Shown here: piece after piece, positions 1 through 11,400 of the stretch
Layout of the letters: every line of letters starts with the position of its first letter
How positions within the stretch are numbered: the stretch's first letter is position 1
NCBI GenBank assembly: GCA_023105745.1
Contig: JALGQZ010000007.1
Span: forward strand, 52,929,569-52,993,568
DNA length: 64,000 nucleotides
Direction of reading: 5' to 3'
Source of the DNA: Austropuccinia psidii
Lineage: Eukaryota; Basidiomycota; Pucciniomycetes; Pucciniales; Sphaerophragmiaceae
Notes under the pieces: model-generated
What the model was told of the DNA's origin: nothing
Databases searched by the model: none
Seen by the model: the letters and a program-made list of their open reading frames with translations, nothing else
Made by a program: the position numbers and the translations under genes

Positions 1-556
1 AGCCTGAATTAAACACTTTTCCTAGATTTAATCCTCTAAATTTAATATTCATTTCCCTCTCAAAATTAATAGAAAGACTAATTTTCATCTAAATACCCAA
101 TTATACCTTTTTGTTATATAAATGAACTTTTAATTAATATTTATGACCCCTATTATGCTACAACTCTGCCCTGGAATATAATTCCATGCATCCTCATTGT
201 AACTAGGACCTTCTGTGCTGTAGTATATGTTTGTTGATTTTTACTACCCACAATATGTAAAGAAAATTGAAGTAAAGAAAATTAAGAAATCAAAATATAT
301 ATAAAAAATAATTGTTTTAGGTTGACCAATCCCTTGAAAGTTAATTAATCTGGGTGGTGCATTGGGGTGTCACATCATAATTGTCAAGTTCATTTATTAA
401 CAAACGGCATTTATTAAGCTTTAATGGTGTTAGTTCTTCTTATAATTTATTTTAAAAAAAAAGAATACAACAATATATTGGAAAAAGCCTAAGGAAAATT
501 GAAAAATATTCCTGCTTAGTTTGTCCATCAATCCAAACTGGTACAGGTATACCACA
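1..556 (-). mobile_element. Gyp-C LTR, partial, runs off the left edge
   Basis: The stretch ends in GGTATACCACA at 546-556, the same end as the Gyp-C LTR at 60675. The sequence before it aligns with about 60300-60675; shared blocks include CTACAACTCTGC and a GGTGGTGCATTGGGGTG / AGTGCAGTGGGGTG segment. In element sense (minus) this is the 5' end of the LTR. At 557 the text changes abruptly to Gyp-B LTR, so this copy inserted into that LTR. The following bases ATATA would be the target duplication; the partner lies outside the window. It may be a solo LTR or the end of a full element. Confidence 0.75.
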
Positions 557-1537
557 ATATAAGTGATAAATTTGGTGAATACTATTAGTTTATGATTAAA
601 ACTAATAAAATCCATGAATTTTGGGGTTCTGCCAAGTCTTTGACGTCATCAAACTTAGAGTTATAGTGATAACTCTAAATAATGGTTTGATCATGATGTA
701 ATCATCACCAAACCTTAAAATATTGATCAATCCCAGTAGATATGATTGGTACACGTCTACTAGAAGCCTGTTGGACTCTAGGAGGGAGGTATTTACTATA
801 AATAGAGCTCTTTTTACTCTGTTTTCCCCTCAGACACATCAAAAACATTAAATCAATACAATAAAAAGGTAATTTCTTTATTCTCCATATATAAAACTTT
901 TATATTATTAAAGACCAAAGATCATCTTATTATAATCATCAATTTTGATGTGATTAAATCATTTATTTAATTGTTTTTGTTAAAAATCTCTCTAAAATCC
1001 CATTTCCACGTAAAAATCAAGAATATTTGTAATTTCTCTATTTTTTATTGTAAATACAATTTGGATAAGTTGTGTTTATATTATTTGGCGTAAAATATCT
1101 CAAAATTATTATATTAAGTACTAAAAGTAGGTTATTTTCTCTTATTATAATAATTTTCTCTCTATTATTTTTTCAATAATTCTTTAATTAATATAAATAG
1201 TATTTATATTAATATTAGTAATATTATTGTTATTAATTGTTTTTTCTCAATAAAAAACAATTTTTTACGCCTTGATTATTTTTTTGTAACAATAATAAAG
1301 TGCTTTGAATATATTCATTATTTTATATTAATATATTGTTTTATTATATTATATTTTATAATATAAATTATATTATCATATTTTATTAATAATATAATTA
1401 TTTTTATTCCATAATTATAATAATTCTCTATTATTATAATTATTTTTATCTTATTTATTTCATTTATAAGGACATTCATAGTACAATAAGTAAAATATTA
1501 GTAATTTTTACTTATTGTTTCATAGTCAAACCTTACA
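557..1537 (+). mobile_element. Gyp-B LTR, 3' part, plus orientation
   Basis: It aligns as reverse complement with 45212-46222 of the Gyp-B LTR, including the TATA region and the terminal CATAGTCAAACCTTACA at 1521-1537. At 1538 the sequence switches to Gyp-A pol on the other strand. The LTR therefore inserted into Gyp-A in opposite orientation. About half of the usual 1.98 kb is present; the rest would lie left of the Gyp-C insertion. Whether it is solo or part of a full element cannot be seen. Confidence 0.8.
796..807 (+). promoter_or_regulatory. TATA box of the Gyp-B LTR
   Basis: CTATAAATAGAG lies in the middle of the LTR. The same TATAAATAGAG core sits at the matching place in the other Gyp-B LTRs (about 37360-37374 and 45953-45967, minus). 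Transcription probably starts 25-35 bp downstream, near the CTCTGTTTTCC run. Confidence 0.5.
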
Positions 1538-1926
1538 ACAGGTGTTGTCACTTCAACGTCTTCATTATGGCCTACTTTCCTTAGTACACCAAGTTGGATT
1601 AACTCTTGGATATGTGTTTCAAAGGTTTCTCTAGCTCTGGGACTGGCTGGATAAGCTGGTCTTCTAAGTACTGGAGGATATGGCCTGTCAATATTAAGAG
1701 TAATATCAACTTCATGTCCCCTTATAGCACCTAATGGTTCATTATTGGAGGCAAATGCATTATGGTATGTGTATAACACATTAATAAGTTCATTCCTCAT
1801 TTTTGGTGACAATGATGAATTAATTTGTGCTTCAACAAGTTGATTAGACACAAATTCATCTTTCTAAGTATCCTTGACAGAAAGTACTACAGATATTTGT
1901 TTAGGCATATTGGAAAAAGCAAATTT
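1538..1926 (-). pseudogene. pol: Gyp-A reverse transcriptase, N-terminal fragment
   Basis: The frame encodes the segment leading into the Ty3/Gypsy RT palm domain: EVDITLNIDRPYPPVLRRPA, then RKVGHNEDVEVTTPV. The same stretch precedes [16 protein letters not shown] in Gyp-B. At 1537 the protein breaks off because the Gyp-B LTR begins; the last 11 codons of the open frame (to 1498) are LTR sequence. A TAG stop and a frameshift near 1905 separate it from the protease. The YIDD catalytic part is not in the window. It is non-functional. Confidence 0.8.
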
Positions 1927-2342
1927 TTGTCTTTTTTATCCCCAATTGTGAAATATCTGTCTTTATGGTTATTTATGTCAATACCATAAATATTCAAGTA
2001 ATCATTTCCAAGAATGATGTGCTGAGATGTGCAATAATCCATTACCACCATCTCAGTTTTCATCCTTACACTTCCTGCTGGGTGTGGAAATACAAGATTA
2101 GTGTCTAATATACCCAAGGGGTACATATTGTTACTGGCACTACTAAATTGAACACCTTCTATTGGTAATAGATGGTTTTTCCATTCAGGAAGTATAATTT
2201 GGAGATAATCTTTTCCCACACAAGTGCAAAATGCCCCTGTATTCAAATTTAGTTTGGCTTCAATATCACTCATCAAAACTGATGTGATACAGGATTCTCC
2301 AGCAGTGTAACCGTTTCCTCTAGCAGGTTTTGTTTTACACAT
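1887..2342 (-). pseudogene. Gyp-A retropepsin-type protease, active-site Asp lost
   Basis: This is an aspartic protease domain of the retroviral type, which would cut the Gag-Pol precursor. The active-site loop reads LNTGAFCTCVG where the sister element Gyp-B reads LDTGAYCTCVG, so the catalytic Asp codon (2241-2243) is now Asn. A C-terminal ILGNDYL segment matches the usual second protease motif. The frame is the same as that of upstream gag but is separated from it by a TAA stop at 2385-2387 (context HLPQ-stop). Without the Asp it could not cleave. The identification rests on motif and position. Confidence 0.8.
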
Positions 2343-2384
2343 TCTGGCATCTTGGATATTTGTCAGGTTGCAGCAATCCTCACT

Positions 2385-4464
2385 TTACTGTGGCAAGTGG
2401 GTATGGACTTCTGTGACCTCAAAGAAACCTGTAATGTTTTCAATGGGATAGTCCTCCACTGGTGTATCCTCAGAGACTGCAGAATCTTGGTCAGATTCCT
2501 CCTTCTCTTCAGTACACTGAATTCCTTCAATGACTTGAGCTTCATTGATTTTTGTCTTTTTGGTGCAAGTGTTGGCTAAATGTGAAGTACTTTCACATTT
2601 AATACACTTCAAGACAGGTTTTTCTGGTCTTTTATCCTCTCTGGGAATTGTTGGGACCATCTTGGATTCCATAGGGATTCTAGTCCAAGTTTTAACAATT
2701 CTTGTTCTGGTAATGATATCTTCCATTGCGTTAATGTAGTACTCTGTTGAACAGGGCTCTACAAATCTTCTCTTGATAGCATGTTCCAGTTCTCCTCCCC
2801 ACTTTCTTGATATTTTCATATTAATCATAGTGCCAGGCATATCTGGGTGTAAAGCAGATAATCTGTCTTTTTGTTTGAAGAACCAAGTAAGTGGTTTATC
2901 TTTCTCTGAGTTCAAAATGGCACTTTGAAAAGAATTTTCCATTTTAAACCTCCAAGAATTATTGGCCCATTTGGTAATCAATTCAGATTTCCACCAAGAC
3001 CAATCATGTTTCCCATGATCTATTCTCATCTTGTAATACCATTTCTTTGCAGTCCTGGTAAACAGACAGTGTAATTTACCCACTATGATTTCATCAGGTA
3101 TATTAAAGTCTTCTTCTAACATGTCAATAGTCCTGATGAACTCAATATGGTTGTATTCCCCTTCACCAGAGAGTGTTGGTCATTCTTTCAGTTTGGGAAT
3201 ATCTTTAACAGAGACAACATTTTCTCCTAAAAGTGGGGTAAAACTTCCTTTAACAGAAGGATTTTCTTCAGTCAAAGGTGTAGAATTTCTAGGCATATGT
3301 GGTTCATAATTCTTATGAATTTTTTCTACATTTGCAATGATTTCATGTTTTAACTTCTGCCTTTCACTGTCACTTTTTGCTAAATGTGTAGCAAACTGAT
3401 TGGTATTTTCAACTATCTTTGAGACACAATCTTTTAGAATTTTAAGTTGATCATTCATTCTCAAAATAGAAAGATCTTCTATTTCATCATTCTGAACTTG
3501 AGATGTACTCTCAATTCTTCTACAAGCATTGATAATTGAATCAAATCTGGCATTTGTAAATTTATACCATGCAGTATATTTCTTGTCATGTCTTTTCAAA
3601 TCACTGATATCCAATGTTATTTTAGTTAACTTTGAATCAAGTTTACCAATTTCTACATTAATACTACTTTGTACATAATTTATTTGTGTGGAAAGGTCGT
3701 GTTCATCCCTTCCTGCTCCTTGGCTGTGAATTCCATTAGGGTTCTGGCCATGTTGAACACACTGTCCACAGCTGAAGGCTCCAATTTGGGGATCCTGTAC
3801 CCCTTTGGGTAAGGTCTGTGCCAATTGGCTTTTCCTTTTACCTTGCTTTGATGGTTCTTGGGACCTCTCTGATTCTTCTGAGGTCCTTTGGGCTTGTCGT
3901 TGGACACTTCTGGAGCTGGTTTGGAGCTGGCAGATGCCACCGGGGCCTCTGTCTCCAAAGCTGGAGTCATTTCCAGTTCCTTCTTCTTGTCTAATCAATA
4001 AAAGACTTTGGTTCTTCAACCAATTCTTTATCTTTTTGACCTTGTCTTTGCAGGACAGGGGGCTCCATCCTCCTAAGAGTTCTATAGTCTTCTCCTGACC
4101 CAGAAAGCTCTTGATGTGTAAGTAGGAGTTCATGGCCCCCTGCCAAAGGCTTGGGGATATTTCCCACTCCTCTTCTTTGGCTGCTCTGAACCAATTTTTG
4201 TGTTGGCATGGATATATTTGTATTGCTGCCACTTGAAAATGGTTCAGCCCTGGAAATATTGTCATGAATTAGTTCAGGCTCAGAAATCACGTCAAGATCT
4301 ATGGGTACAGACCTTGGGCAATGGGGGGCAACTCTGGCATCCTCCAAATGTGTCTTTCTTGTGGAATACTTGGCACTTCTGGATTTGGTCTTGCCTCTTC
4401 CTTGTCCACATCCATCTGGTTGGACTGAATAGTTGCTTCCATTTCTGGTATGCACCATTTTCAC
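2385..4464 (-). pseudogene. gag: Gyp-A Gag, three frames
   Basis: Gag would package element RNA in cytoplasmic particles. It is readable in order from ATG 4464 (MVHTRNGSNYS), with a frameshift near 3990, a second near 3690, then one frame to 2385 broken by a TGA at 3180-3182. That TGA stands where Gyp-B has Trp (KLKEWP). A coiled-coil-like section (about 3650-3320) is followed by the conserved Gag core with SGEGEYNHIEF, KWYYKM and WSWWKSELITKWANNSWR. A complete CX2CX4HX4C zinc knuckle (CIKCESTSHLANTC) follows near 2560-2610, then an acidic tail. The order matches Gyp-B and Gyp-E gag. It is dead in this copy. Confidence 0.8.
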
Positions 4465-4509
4465 GTCAATTTAAAGTTAAAGGGTGAAAATATAAGATAA
4501 AATACAGAC

Positions 4510-4668
4510 CTTTTGGTGGTAATTTAGTCATTTCTGAGTTAAATAAAGTGCCTCTTTTAGCAATTCGCACCTCAATATGGTCTTCATATTCTGCCCCTGA
4601 AGATTCTGGACTAGTGATATATCTTTTACAGAGTCTGTTGCCAGCTTCACAGTATTTGATTAAAGACA
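4510..4668 (-). other. Candidate leader exon of Gyp-A
   Basis: On the minus strand a pyrimidine-rich TTTTTCTAG precedes 4668 and AAAAG/GTCTGT follows 4510, which fits a 3' and a 5' splice site. The 53 codons between are open in one frame. Gyp-B has a matching 150-bp segment at 44568-44717 with the same phase (begins TG, ends one base into a codon). The peptides are not alike, so this may be leader RNA rather than protein. Confidence 0.3.
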
Positions 4669-5042
4669 CTAGAAAAACTATAAAAGAGAAAAAATTATTT
4701 TTTATACTTTTGTTAATATATTTTTGCAGATTTTTTATAAGTTTCAGATTTTTTAATATTAAAGAAATTTATTCTTTTCAAAGAAAAAAAATTAAAATTT
4801 AAGATTTTGAATGAAAATTAATTCAGAGTAACTCAAAGAACAATTTTATAAGTTTTTGGATGTGACAAAGCCACGTGTAAAAACAGTATAAAATTAAACC
4901 AAATTCCTCAATGAAAAAGATTTCCAAAACAATTTCAAAAATAAGAATTATTTTAACTTCAAAATGAAAGAAAAAATTACTAAATTAATATATTTTAGAA
5001 CTTAAAAATATATTAATTAACGGTACAAGGTTCAAAAAACAC

Positions 5043-5057
5043 GGCCAGGCCCCCAAA
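5043..5057 (-). promoter_or_regulatory. Primer-binding site of Gyp-A
   Basis: Directly after the LTR end (sense ...CTTACA) comes TTTGGGGGCCTGGCC. The same 15-mer, with one or a few changes, follows the LTRs of Gyp-B, Gyp-E, Gyp-D and Gyp-F, which is what a tRNA primer site should show. The presumed start is the TGG two bases in. Confidence 0.6.
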
Positions 5058-6966
5058 TGTAAGATTTGACTATGAAACTGACGATAATATCACTATTAAT
5101 CAACAGTACTATGTCTTTTCTTATGAAATATAATAATAAGTTATTACTATAACCACAATTAAATAATTAAAGAATTATTTCTTTCACGTGTTAAACACTA
5201 CTAGTGATTTTAACAGTGAGCAGTAATTGTCTACAAGAATCAATTACAAGAAGAATTTAATAATAAAAACTTCTTTTATTAAAATAATAGAATTATTCTA
5301 ATATATAATTATCTTTTGCAAAAGAATTATAAAGATAATTCTTGAAGAAAACTAATCTTAGAGAAAAACTTTAAGAATTAAAGATAAATGACTCATTTAT
5401 ACTCCAAAGAACTTATTGAAAGATATAAGTAGAGAAATTTGACATAGAATTGTGGATTCAAGGGATCAAAATGATTTATAGCAGGGTTACAACAATATAT
5501 AGTTGGATTCTATGATTCAATGTCTTTCTGATTGATTCTGAAAGAATTAAAACACCTACAAATAGCTTAACTAATACTTACTTGTTGGTAACAATGATAT
5601 AAATGGATAATAAGATGATGATGATGTGGAAAAAACAGCAAGAGGAGGCCTCTTTTAAGTCAACAACAGCTCACAAAGGCTTTCCATGGAGCAAACTGAA
5701 AAACCAGTAAGTGAGAAAAAATAAACCCTTTTGGATTATTTATTGCATCATCTGTTGTCACATAAGATTATCATAATTACTTAATTGATGCTTTTATGTG
5801 ACTACCAACCCCAATATGGTTAAGAACAAAAGGAGTGACATCTGTAAAACTTCTTTTATTCCAGAATGATCATTGATTTCTCAAATTTATCAATGTTATT
5901 GCCAATTTCATCATAGGTTGTAATTACTGTGAATTTTTGAAGATTCAGTGTTTCATGTAGAATAGTCAAAAATGGACTGTAAGTGAAACTTTGAATTTTA
6001 CTAGTAACACCATAATTTTTTTTGGTTGTACCATAGATAATGAAGTTCTGTATTAGTCCTGAAAGTTTCAGAAAGACTCATTACGAATTTTATTTTTAAT
6101 AAATTTTTGAAGTTTTTACCTCCTTTCTACGTAGAATTGCAAATATCAGTGTTTAACTGGTTGCTATGAGGTAAATTAATGGATACAAGTCCAAGAAAGG
6201 TTTTAATTAATCTTCTGTGGCTTATCCATGGAAAATCATTAAGAATGGACATGGTTACAGGAGTCTAAGTAGCTCTTTACCTCCTTGGCACGTCAAAATA
6301 GCAGGTTATTTGCTATTTTCTTGAGATTTACTGTAGTTGTAACATGGTAACCAAGTTCCCAAAAGGTTTTAGCTTACCAATTAGGCCAAGATAAGCAATT
6401 GATCCAAGCTTTGGAGCTTTCCACGCCTCTGAGGCCTCAGAAGCTGGGTACCCTGGCTCTCTTTGATGTCTTTTGCCCCCCTTGCTTATTTTTCACATCA
6501 AAATAGAAATATAAGCTTCAAGTGAGATATCCACTATGGTTGTACCAAAATTCCATGTAAGAATACCATGATATTAAGTGCTTAAAACATGCATAACACT
6601 ATTCTTAGTGTATATGTAACATGGGATTTCTCACATTCCCATTCTTTTGGCGTGAAATTAAGAAAAACAAACATTTTCATGGATCTTTTATGTGATATTG
6701 AATTATTTCCCATATTACCACCTCAAAGAGTTAATTTGAGCTTATTCACTCTGTGGAGCTACCCTAGGTGAATTTCTGTTTAGAATCCAAATCTGGCCTT
6801 AAATCCATGGATTTACTTACTCAATAAAAAGTTAATCATCTTTTCTCAAATCAAAAATGATGAATTTTGGATATATGCATGACTTATGAGTTATGCATGG
6901 TTCAAAATTCATTTTTAGCATAATTGTGGCCTATTTTTGTATGTAAAATATAATTCAAGGCTCACA
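5058..6966 (-). mobile_element. Gyp-A 5' LTR
   Basis: In sense it starts TGTGAGCCTT and ends ...CATAGTCAAATCTTACA; about 1.91 kb. A TATA-like TTAAAAGAGGCC lies near 5649-5662. The left boundary is fixed by the primer-binding site; the right is inferred from the TGTGAGCC start. No 3' partner is in the window. No coding sequence is seen here; the short open frame at 6589-6771 is chance. Confidence 0.65.
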
Positions 6967-8087
6967 CTAACCAACAAAACAGTTTCAAATATCACAATAT
7001 CAGGTCATTAGGATAGTAGACAAAAAATTCAAGTAAAATCATGAGAAATGGAAATTCACCAACCCAATCCCACATGACATTCTTACAACCATCAAATATC
7101 CTAACCTTGAAGTTGCATTTGAAAAAACTTTATGTTGTTCAAATTGCTTTTTTCTTAATGATTCTGAGCTAGAATCAGAAGAAGTTGCCTATCAGGTTGA
7201 ATTTGCTACTAAGCCATGTGGTGCCAATTTCTTCCATTCTCATAGAATCTTACCAGGAGATCAAATAAAGATTTTTACAAAGAGGCTTGTAAACCAAATA
7301 AACAAAGTGGTTGAATGGTAAATTTTGTCCTAGTCACACAGAAAAATCCAGGATTCCAGAAGAATTAATAAATAATGCATAGTATTGCTAATTTGATGAA
7401 CTGGTATTGAAATGTTTTGTATTTTTAAGAAATAATTTAGACTTGGGAACATAAATTAGAATGCCAACCTCAAGAGCCAATCCTTGATTTTGCACATGGT
7501 TCTATCTGGCCAAAACGCTTTACAAAATCAAGAAATGATTGCAGCTGGAATGTAGAATCAAGTCTATTCCTTGATTGGTACACTCAATTCTGGCAAAATA
7601 TTGCAGGTGGAAAAGTATTTACAGGCTTAATTGCACTCAACTGCTTGATCTTCCACCAGAATATACATTTCTTTCAGGAATAATCCCTGGAACCAAGCAG
7701 CCCAACATGTTTATAATAAGCAAAATATTGAGTCCTCTAGTGAATAAGCTCCTCAAACGAAGTAGAAAACTTGCAGTTTGTACACCAAAATAACCCACAG
7801 GCTGAAGAGCTGGTGTGAAGCTGGAAGCTTTGATTGGAGATTTTTTGGCCACCTAGAAAGCTGTCAGTTTCATGTTTCCCTCAGCAAAAAACATTTGTAA
7901 CTGGTGTGAAATTGAGTGCAGTAAATGAAGAGATCTCAAGCTTGGAAGGCAAACTTTTTGGTCAAGAGGTTTGCAGCATATCATACAAGTAGTATGAACT
8001 CGAATCAAAATAAAAGAAGACTGGAGTATGCTGGTCAGAATTAAACTACCTACCATATTGGCGTCCTGTTTTGAACATCACTCATGG
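6967..8087 (+). pseudogene. TNP2-like (CACTA-type) transposase, first part
   Basis: Degenerate coding sequence is readable with frame changes. From 7073 a cysteine-bearing stretch reads LEVAFEKTLCCSNCFF and goes on to KPCGANFFHSHRILPG. From about 7560 come LFLDWYTQFWQNIAGGK, LIALNCL and then PPEYTFLSGIIPGTKQPN with ILSPLVNKLLK. A CNWCE remnant lies near 7895. The combination of FVDW-like, ALNCL, GIIPG..PN, LxPLVxEL and a CxxC(E) is what I know from TNP2-type DNA transposases common in basidiomycetes. It ends at 8087 in mid-gene (PVLNITHG) where Gyp-D inserted; the match continues at 33671. Stops and frameshifts make it a pseudogene. The family name rests on motif memory, not a search. Confidence 0.6.
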
Positions 8088-8366
8088 AGTCAGACTGTGA
8101 CTCCCAACAGAGCACCACCTTGACATCCAAAGACCATAAGTAATTGTATAGTAAGTATTGGAAAACAATATCCAATAAAGGTATAAATATAAATACAAAA
8201 ATCCTCAAATACAAATTTACCAACCTTGTGTCAGCCTGTGACTCCAAACCAAGCACCAGCTTGACATCCCAATACCATAAGTAATGGTATAGAAAGCATT
8301 GGAAAAAAAACCAATACAGGTATAAATATAAAGAGGAAATTTTTTAAATATAAATATACCAACCTT
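8088..8366 (+). repeat. Two tandem copies of the first ~138 bp of the Gyp-D LTR
   Basis: 8088-8228 and 8229-8366 both run from GTCAG-CTGTGACTCC through CATAAGTAATGG/TTGTAT and GGTATAAATATAAA to TACCAACCTT. They differ at scattered positions, so the duplication is old. The 3' LTR has the unit once (19375-19515). Confidence 0.8.
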
Positions 8367-9739
8367 AACAAGATGGGATAAGAAATGACAAAGATCTACC
8401 ATGTCTAAGATTACATCAAATGAGAAAAACCCTTATTTTCACCTCTCATCCAGCTTATGCATATGAAATGCAAACCCTAACAAAATATTTGTTTCCCAAA
8501 ACCCTCAAGGAGAGCTATCCAATGTTACCATCCATTTCTATGTGAAATTACTACTTCATGAGATACCATTATACCATCTTTATTAACTAAGAGCCTTTCA
8601 AAAGTCCGTAAGGGCTCGTAAAACACTGTACAAAAGTATAACCAAGCTAAAGATATCAATATGACCTTTAATTTGAGATAAATGAGACCTCGGTATCTCC
8701 AAAATTGACAAAGAGATCTTTGTTCAAAGGTCAATTACTCAAAATACAGGACTTCAGACAATAGCAATAGAGAGAAAACTCTTTATCTTTTCCATATATT
8801 AATACAGCTGTACAGTGAATTACACCAAGATTTAGAGCTAAGAAAGCCCTGAAAATCTGTATCATTTGAATTTTGATATTTTCTAAATTGAAAGAGATAT
8901 CTGGCTTGGAAGTTTCTGAAGCCACATACTGATGTACAAAGATACATCAAAAGGATTGAAGCCCTTATGACTTCTGCTAGTTTTGAGAAGGGTGAATATG
9001 AAGAATAAATAATTGAAGAGTTGATAAAGCCCTTCAATTATATCCTCTCTGATTCTTGATATCTCAAATACTGACTGAGCTTTCTTGGTTGGAGGTTTTT
9101 TGACCAATATTGGTCTGTACCAAACCTGTACCAACCAGTACTGGCTTGATACTTAAAATAATGGATGTTCAAAGCTTAAAATGGCCCATAATGACTAATA
9201 TTAGTCACCCAAAAACTATGGACATGTGACAACAGTGGTGACGTCTCCTGTGAAGAGTGATTTTGCACTGTATTGATCCAGAATGATCATTAATGGTTCT
9301 AAAACCACAATTCTGACTATGTGGATTTCAGGATTGATGGTACAGAACTACAACCCAGCCTCCAGAGTGGAGGTTTCACTATGCAGACGTGTGAAGAGGT
9401 CAATAGCCCTTAACAGTCCCCAAAAGGTATAAATTGAGGGCTTTTCCCATTGGAAAAAGACCTCATTCTCATATATTTCAATTATTACATAGTAAACCTC
9501 TTAATAACCAGTAGTGCTATTAAAATTATATTGATATAATTATTTAATTAGTTATTTTAGTTGAATTTCTTATTCAGAAGATACTCAAAAGCTGCAACCA
9601 AGACCCTCAGTAGATTCATCACCAGTGTTACTCATAAAAGTAGGGCCTTATTTCTTTTTTGAATCAATTTACTGCGTCAGAGTTATAGTACCAACTTGAA
9701 CTTACTATTTTTTAACTTCTACATAGACTCACCCTGATA
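8088..9739 (+). mobile_element. Gyp-D 5' LTR with duplicated start
   Basis: It starts AGTCAGACTGTGACTCC (T to A at base 1) and ends AGACTCACCCTGATA. It aligns along its length with 19375-20529 plus 33321-33670. A TATA-like GGTATAAATTGAGGGC lies at about 9426-9441, followed by the conserved CCCATTGGAAAAAGACCTCAT (in the 3' LTR: 33390-33410). The minus-strand open frames at 8217-9134 are fortuitous. Confidence 0.75.
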
Positions 9740-9755
9740 ATTTGAGGGTCTGACC
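9740..9755 (+). promoter_or_regulatory. Primer-binding site of Gyp-D (decayed)
   Basis: ATTTGAGGGTCTGACC follows the LTR end and corresponds to TTTGGGGCCCTGGC of Gyp-F and TTTGGGGACCTGGCC of Gyp-B, with several transitions. Confidence 0.5.
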
Positions 9756-11400
9756 ATGCTTTCAACCTATTATGAACCATTTTTGGGCATTTTTGACTGT
9801 TTTCACTATTTTTGAAGGTTTTTTTACTATAGAAGTAAGTCAAATTTCGAGTTTTCTTTTCATTTTATCCTTATTTTTATAGCTTGTATCATTAAAATAT
9901 GATTTATATAATTCCATATATTTTATTTTTCAAAAATATATTAAAGAATATATTTTTGTTTATTTGACTTTATATAATCTTCAAAGATTTAACTTTTAGC
10001 GTTTGATGAAAATCAATAATAATAACTCATTAATATAATTTATTCAAACTTATTTTTATATACAAGTAGTATATTCAAATTAACAGATATCATTTCTTAC
10101 CAAGTGGTGTAAAATTTAATTGAAATCATAATTTTTATTGCTAATTCAAAAATAAATATTTTAATAATAACTATATTATTACTTCAATTATTCCATATCA
10201 AAGCTTGATATGATTAAATAAAAATGTTTTTGACACAATTCCAGGAAAAATTGATTCATATTTCTTAATAAATAATCAAAATAAAATAAAACTTAATAAT
10301 AGCAAGTAGCTATTATTAAGAATTAAATTTAATTTTCATATAAAAATAGTGTATTTAAAAGAAAAGAATATTATTTTGCATCAAACTGTATAAAGATTCA
10401 TTGAAATAAGATTTTTTATTGAGAAACCAACAATAAATCTTTAAATAATAAATTTATTATAATTCTCATTCTTTTATATCTAATTTAATATTATTTAATA
10501 AGATATGTTCTGACTCAAATGAGCAGAAACCTTATTAAAATTTGTTTCATTTGATAAATAATTAAAGCAAAACAAAAAACAAAATAAACTTGATTATACA
10601 ACAAAATTATTTTAAAGTTAAGAAATTGAACTTTTTTCTTCCAAACGGAAAGAAAAACTGGAAACCAAATTATTTAATGTTGAGTTTTTTTAATTTCAGT
10701 AAGTGAATAACTCATTTTTGAAATGGAAGCTTAATGAGATAAAATAAATTTTCTTATTTCAAAAATCTTAGTTATAAGAATAAGTAAAGCAAAAATCTTT
10801 GAAACTTTTATTTTTTAAAGAAATTAACAAATTGAACTCCTTTTCTTCCAAAGAGAAATAAAAAATGAAAATTGAATTATTGAAAGTTTAGTTTTTTTTA
10901 ATTTCAATAAGTGAATAACTCATTTTTGGAATAAAAGCCTAATAAGATAAAATAAATATTTTTATTTCAAATATTTTAGTTGTATGAATAAGTAAAACAA
11001 GAATCTTTGAAAGTTTCATTTTTTTCAAAAAATTAACAAAAGAAATATTTTAGAAAGTCAAAATACAAAAGATCCAACCAAATCCAGAAGAAACAAGAAT
11101 TGAAAATTGAAAATTCTGGTGATTCAAGTTGAATTACCAATTTTTCTATATTTTATTTCAATTGGAAAAAGAAAAAATCCACTTGAGACAAAATCATAGA
11201 AAAATCCATTGGTGTCATCCCAAGAAAAAATAAACCAAATAGGTTGAATCAACGATAAAGATTGACAATAAAATAACAGTTTTTACAACACTTATAGACT
11301 ACAAAGGCAAATTGCCAAATAGTATAGAAGAAAAGATCTGTTCAAGGGTCATATAAAGGTGGATAAAACTTGGAAATTCAGTATTTCTTGTCTTTTGTAG
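9756..11400 (+). repeat. Gyp-D leader: AT-rich non-coding with tandem repeats
   Basis: There is no open frame of note. Two tandem copies of about 205 bp (10613-10817 and 10818-11030) share ATTGAACT..TTTCTTCCAAA, TTTTTTTAATTTCA-TAAGTGAATAACTCATTTTTG and AAAATCTT-GAAA. An older pair of about 280 bp (about 10010-10290 and 10291-10580) shares AAATTTAATTGAAAT / GATTCATTGAAATAAG, TTTTTATTG and AATAAATAATT-AAA. This looks like the expandable untranslated leader often seen in large Gypsy elements. Confidence 0.6.

Larger units (their letters stand above)
1538..6966 (-). mobile_element. Gyp-A: Ty3/Gypsy element, 5' half only, truncated by an inserted LTR
   Basis: Read on the minus strand the order is 5' LTR (6966-5058), primer-binding site, leader, gag, protease and the first third of reverse transcriptase. 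The element is then interrupted at 1537 by a Gyp-B LTR. Its proteins are clear relatives of Gyp-B and Gyp-E. Two frameshifts in gag, another before the RT and several stops make it a pseudogene. The right boundary (CTCACA at 6961-6966) is inferred: in sense it reads TGTGAGCCTT, the start of Gyp-E LTRs. The next base begins the TNP2-like gene region, so Gyp-A probably inserted at the front of that gene. Confidence 0.75.

Noticed and set aside
1498..1851. 117-codon frame as an intact gene
   Set aside because: Its last 11 codons are LTR sequence read through the junction; it is a pol fragment.
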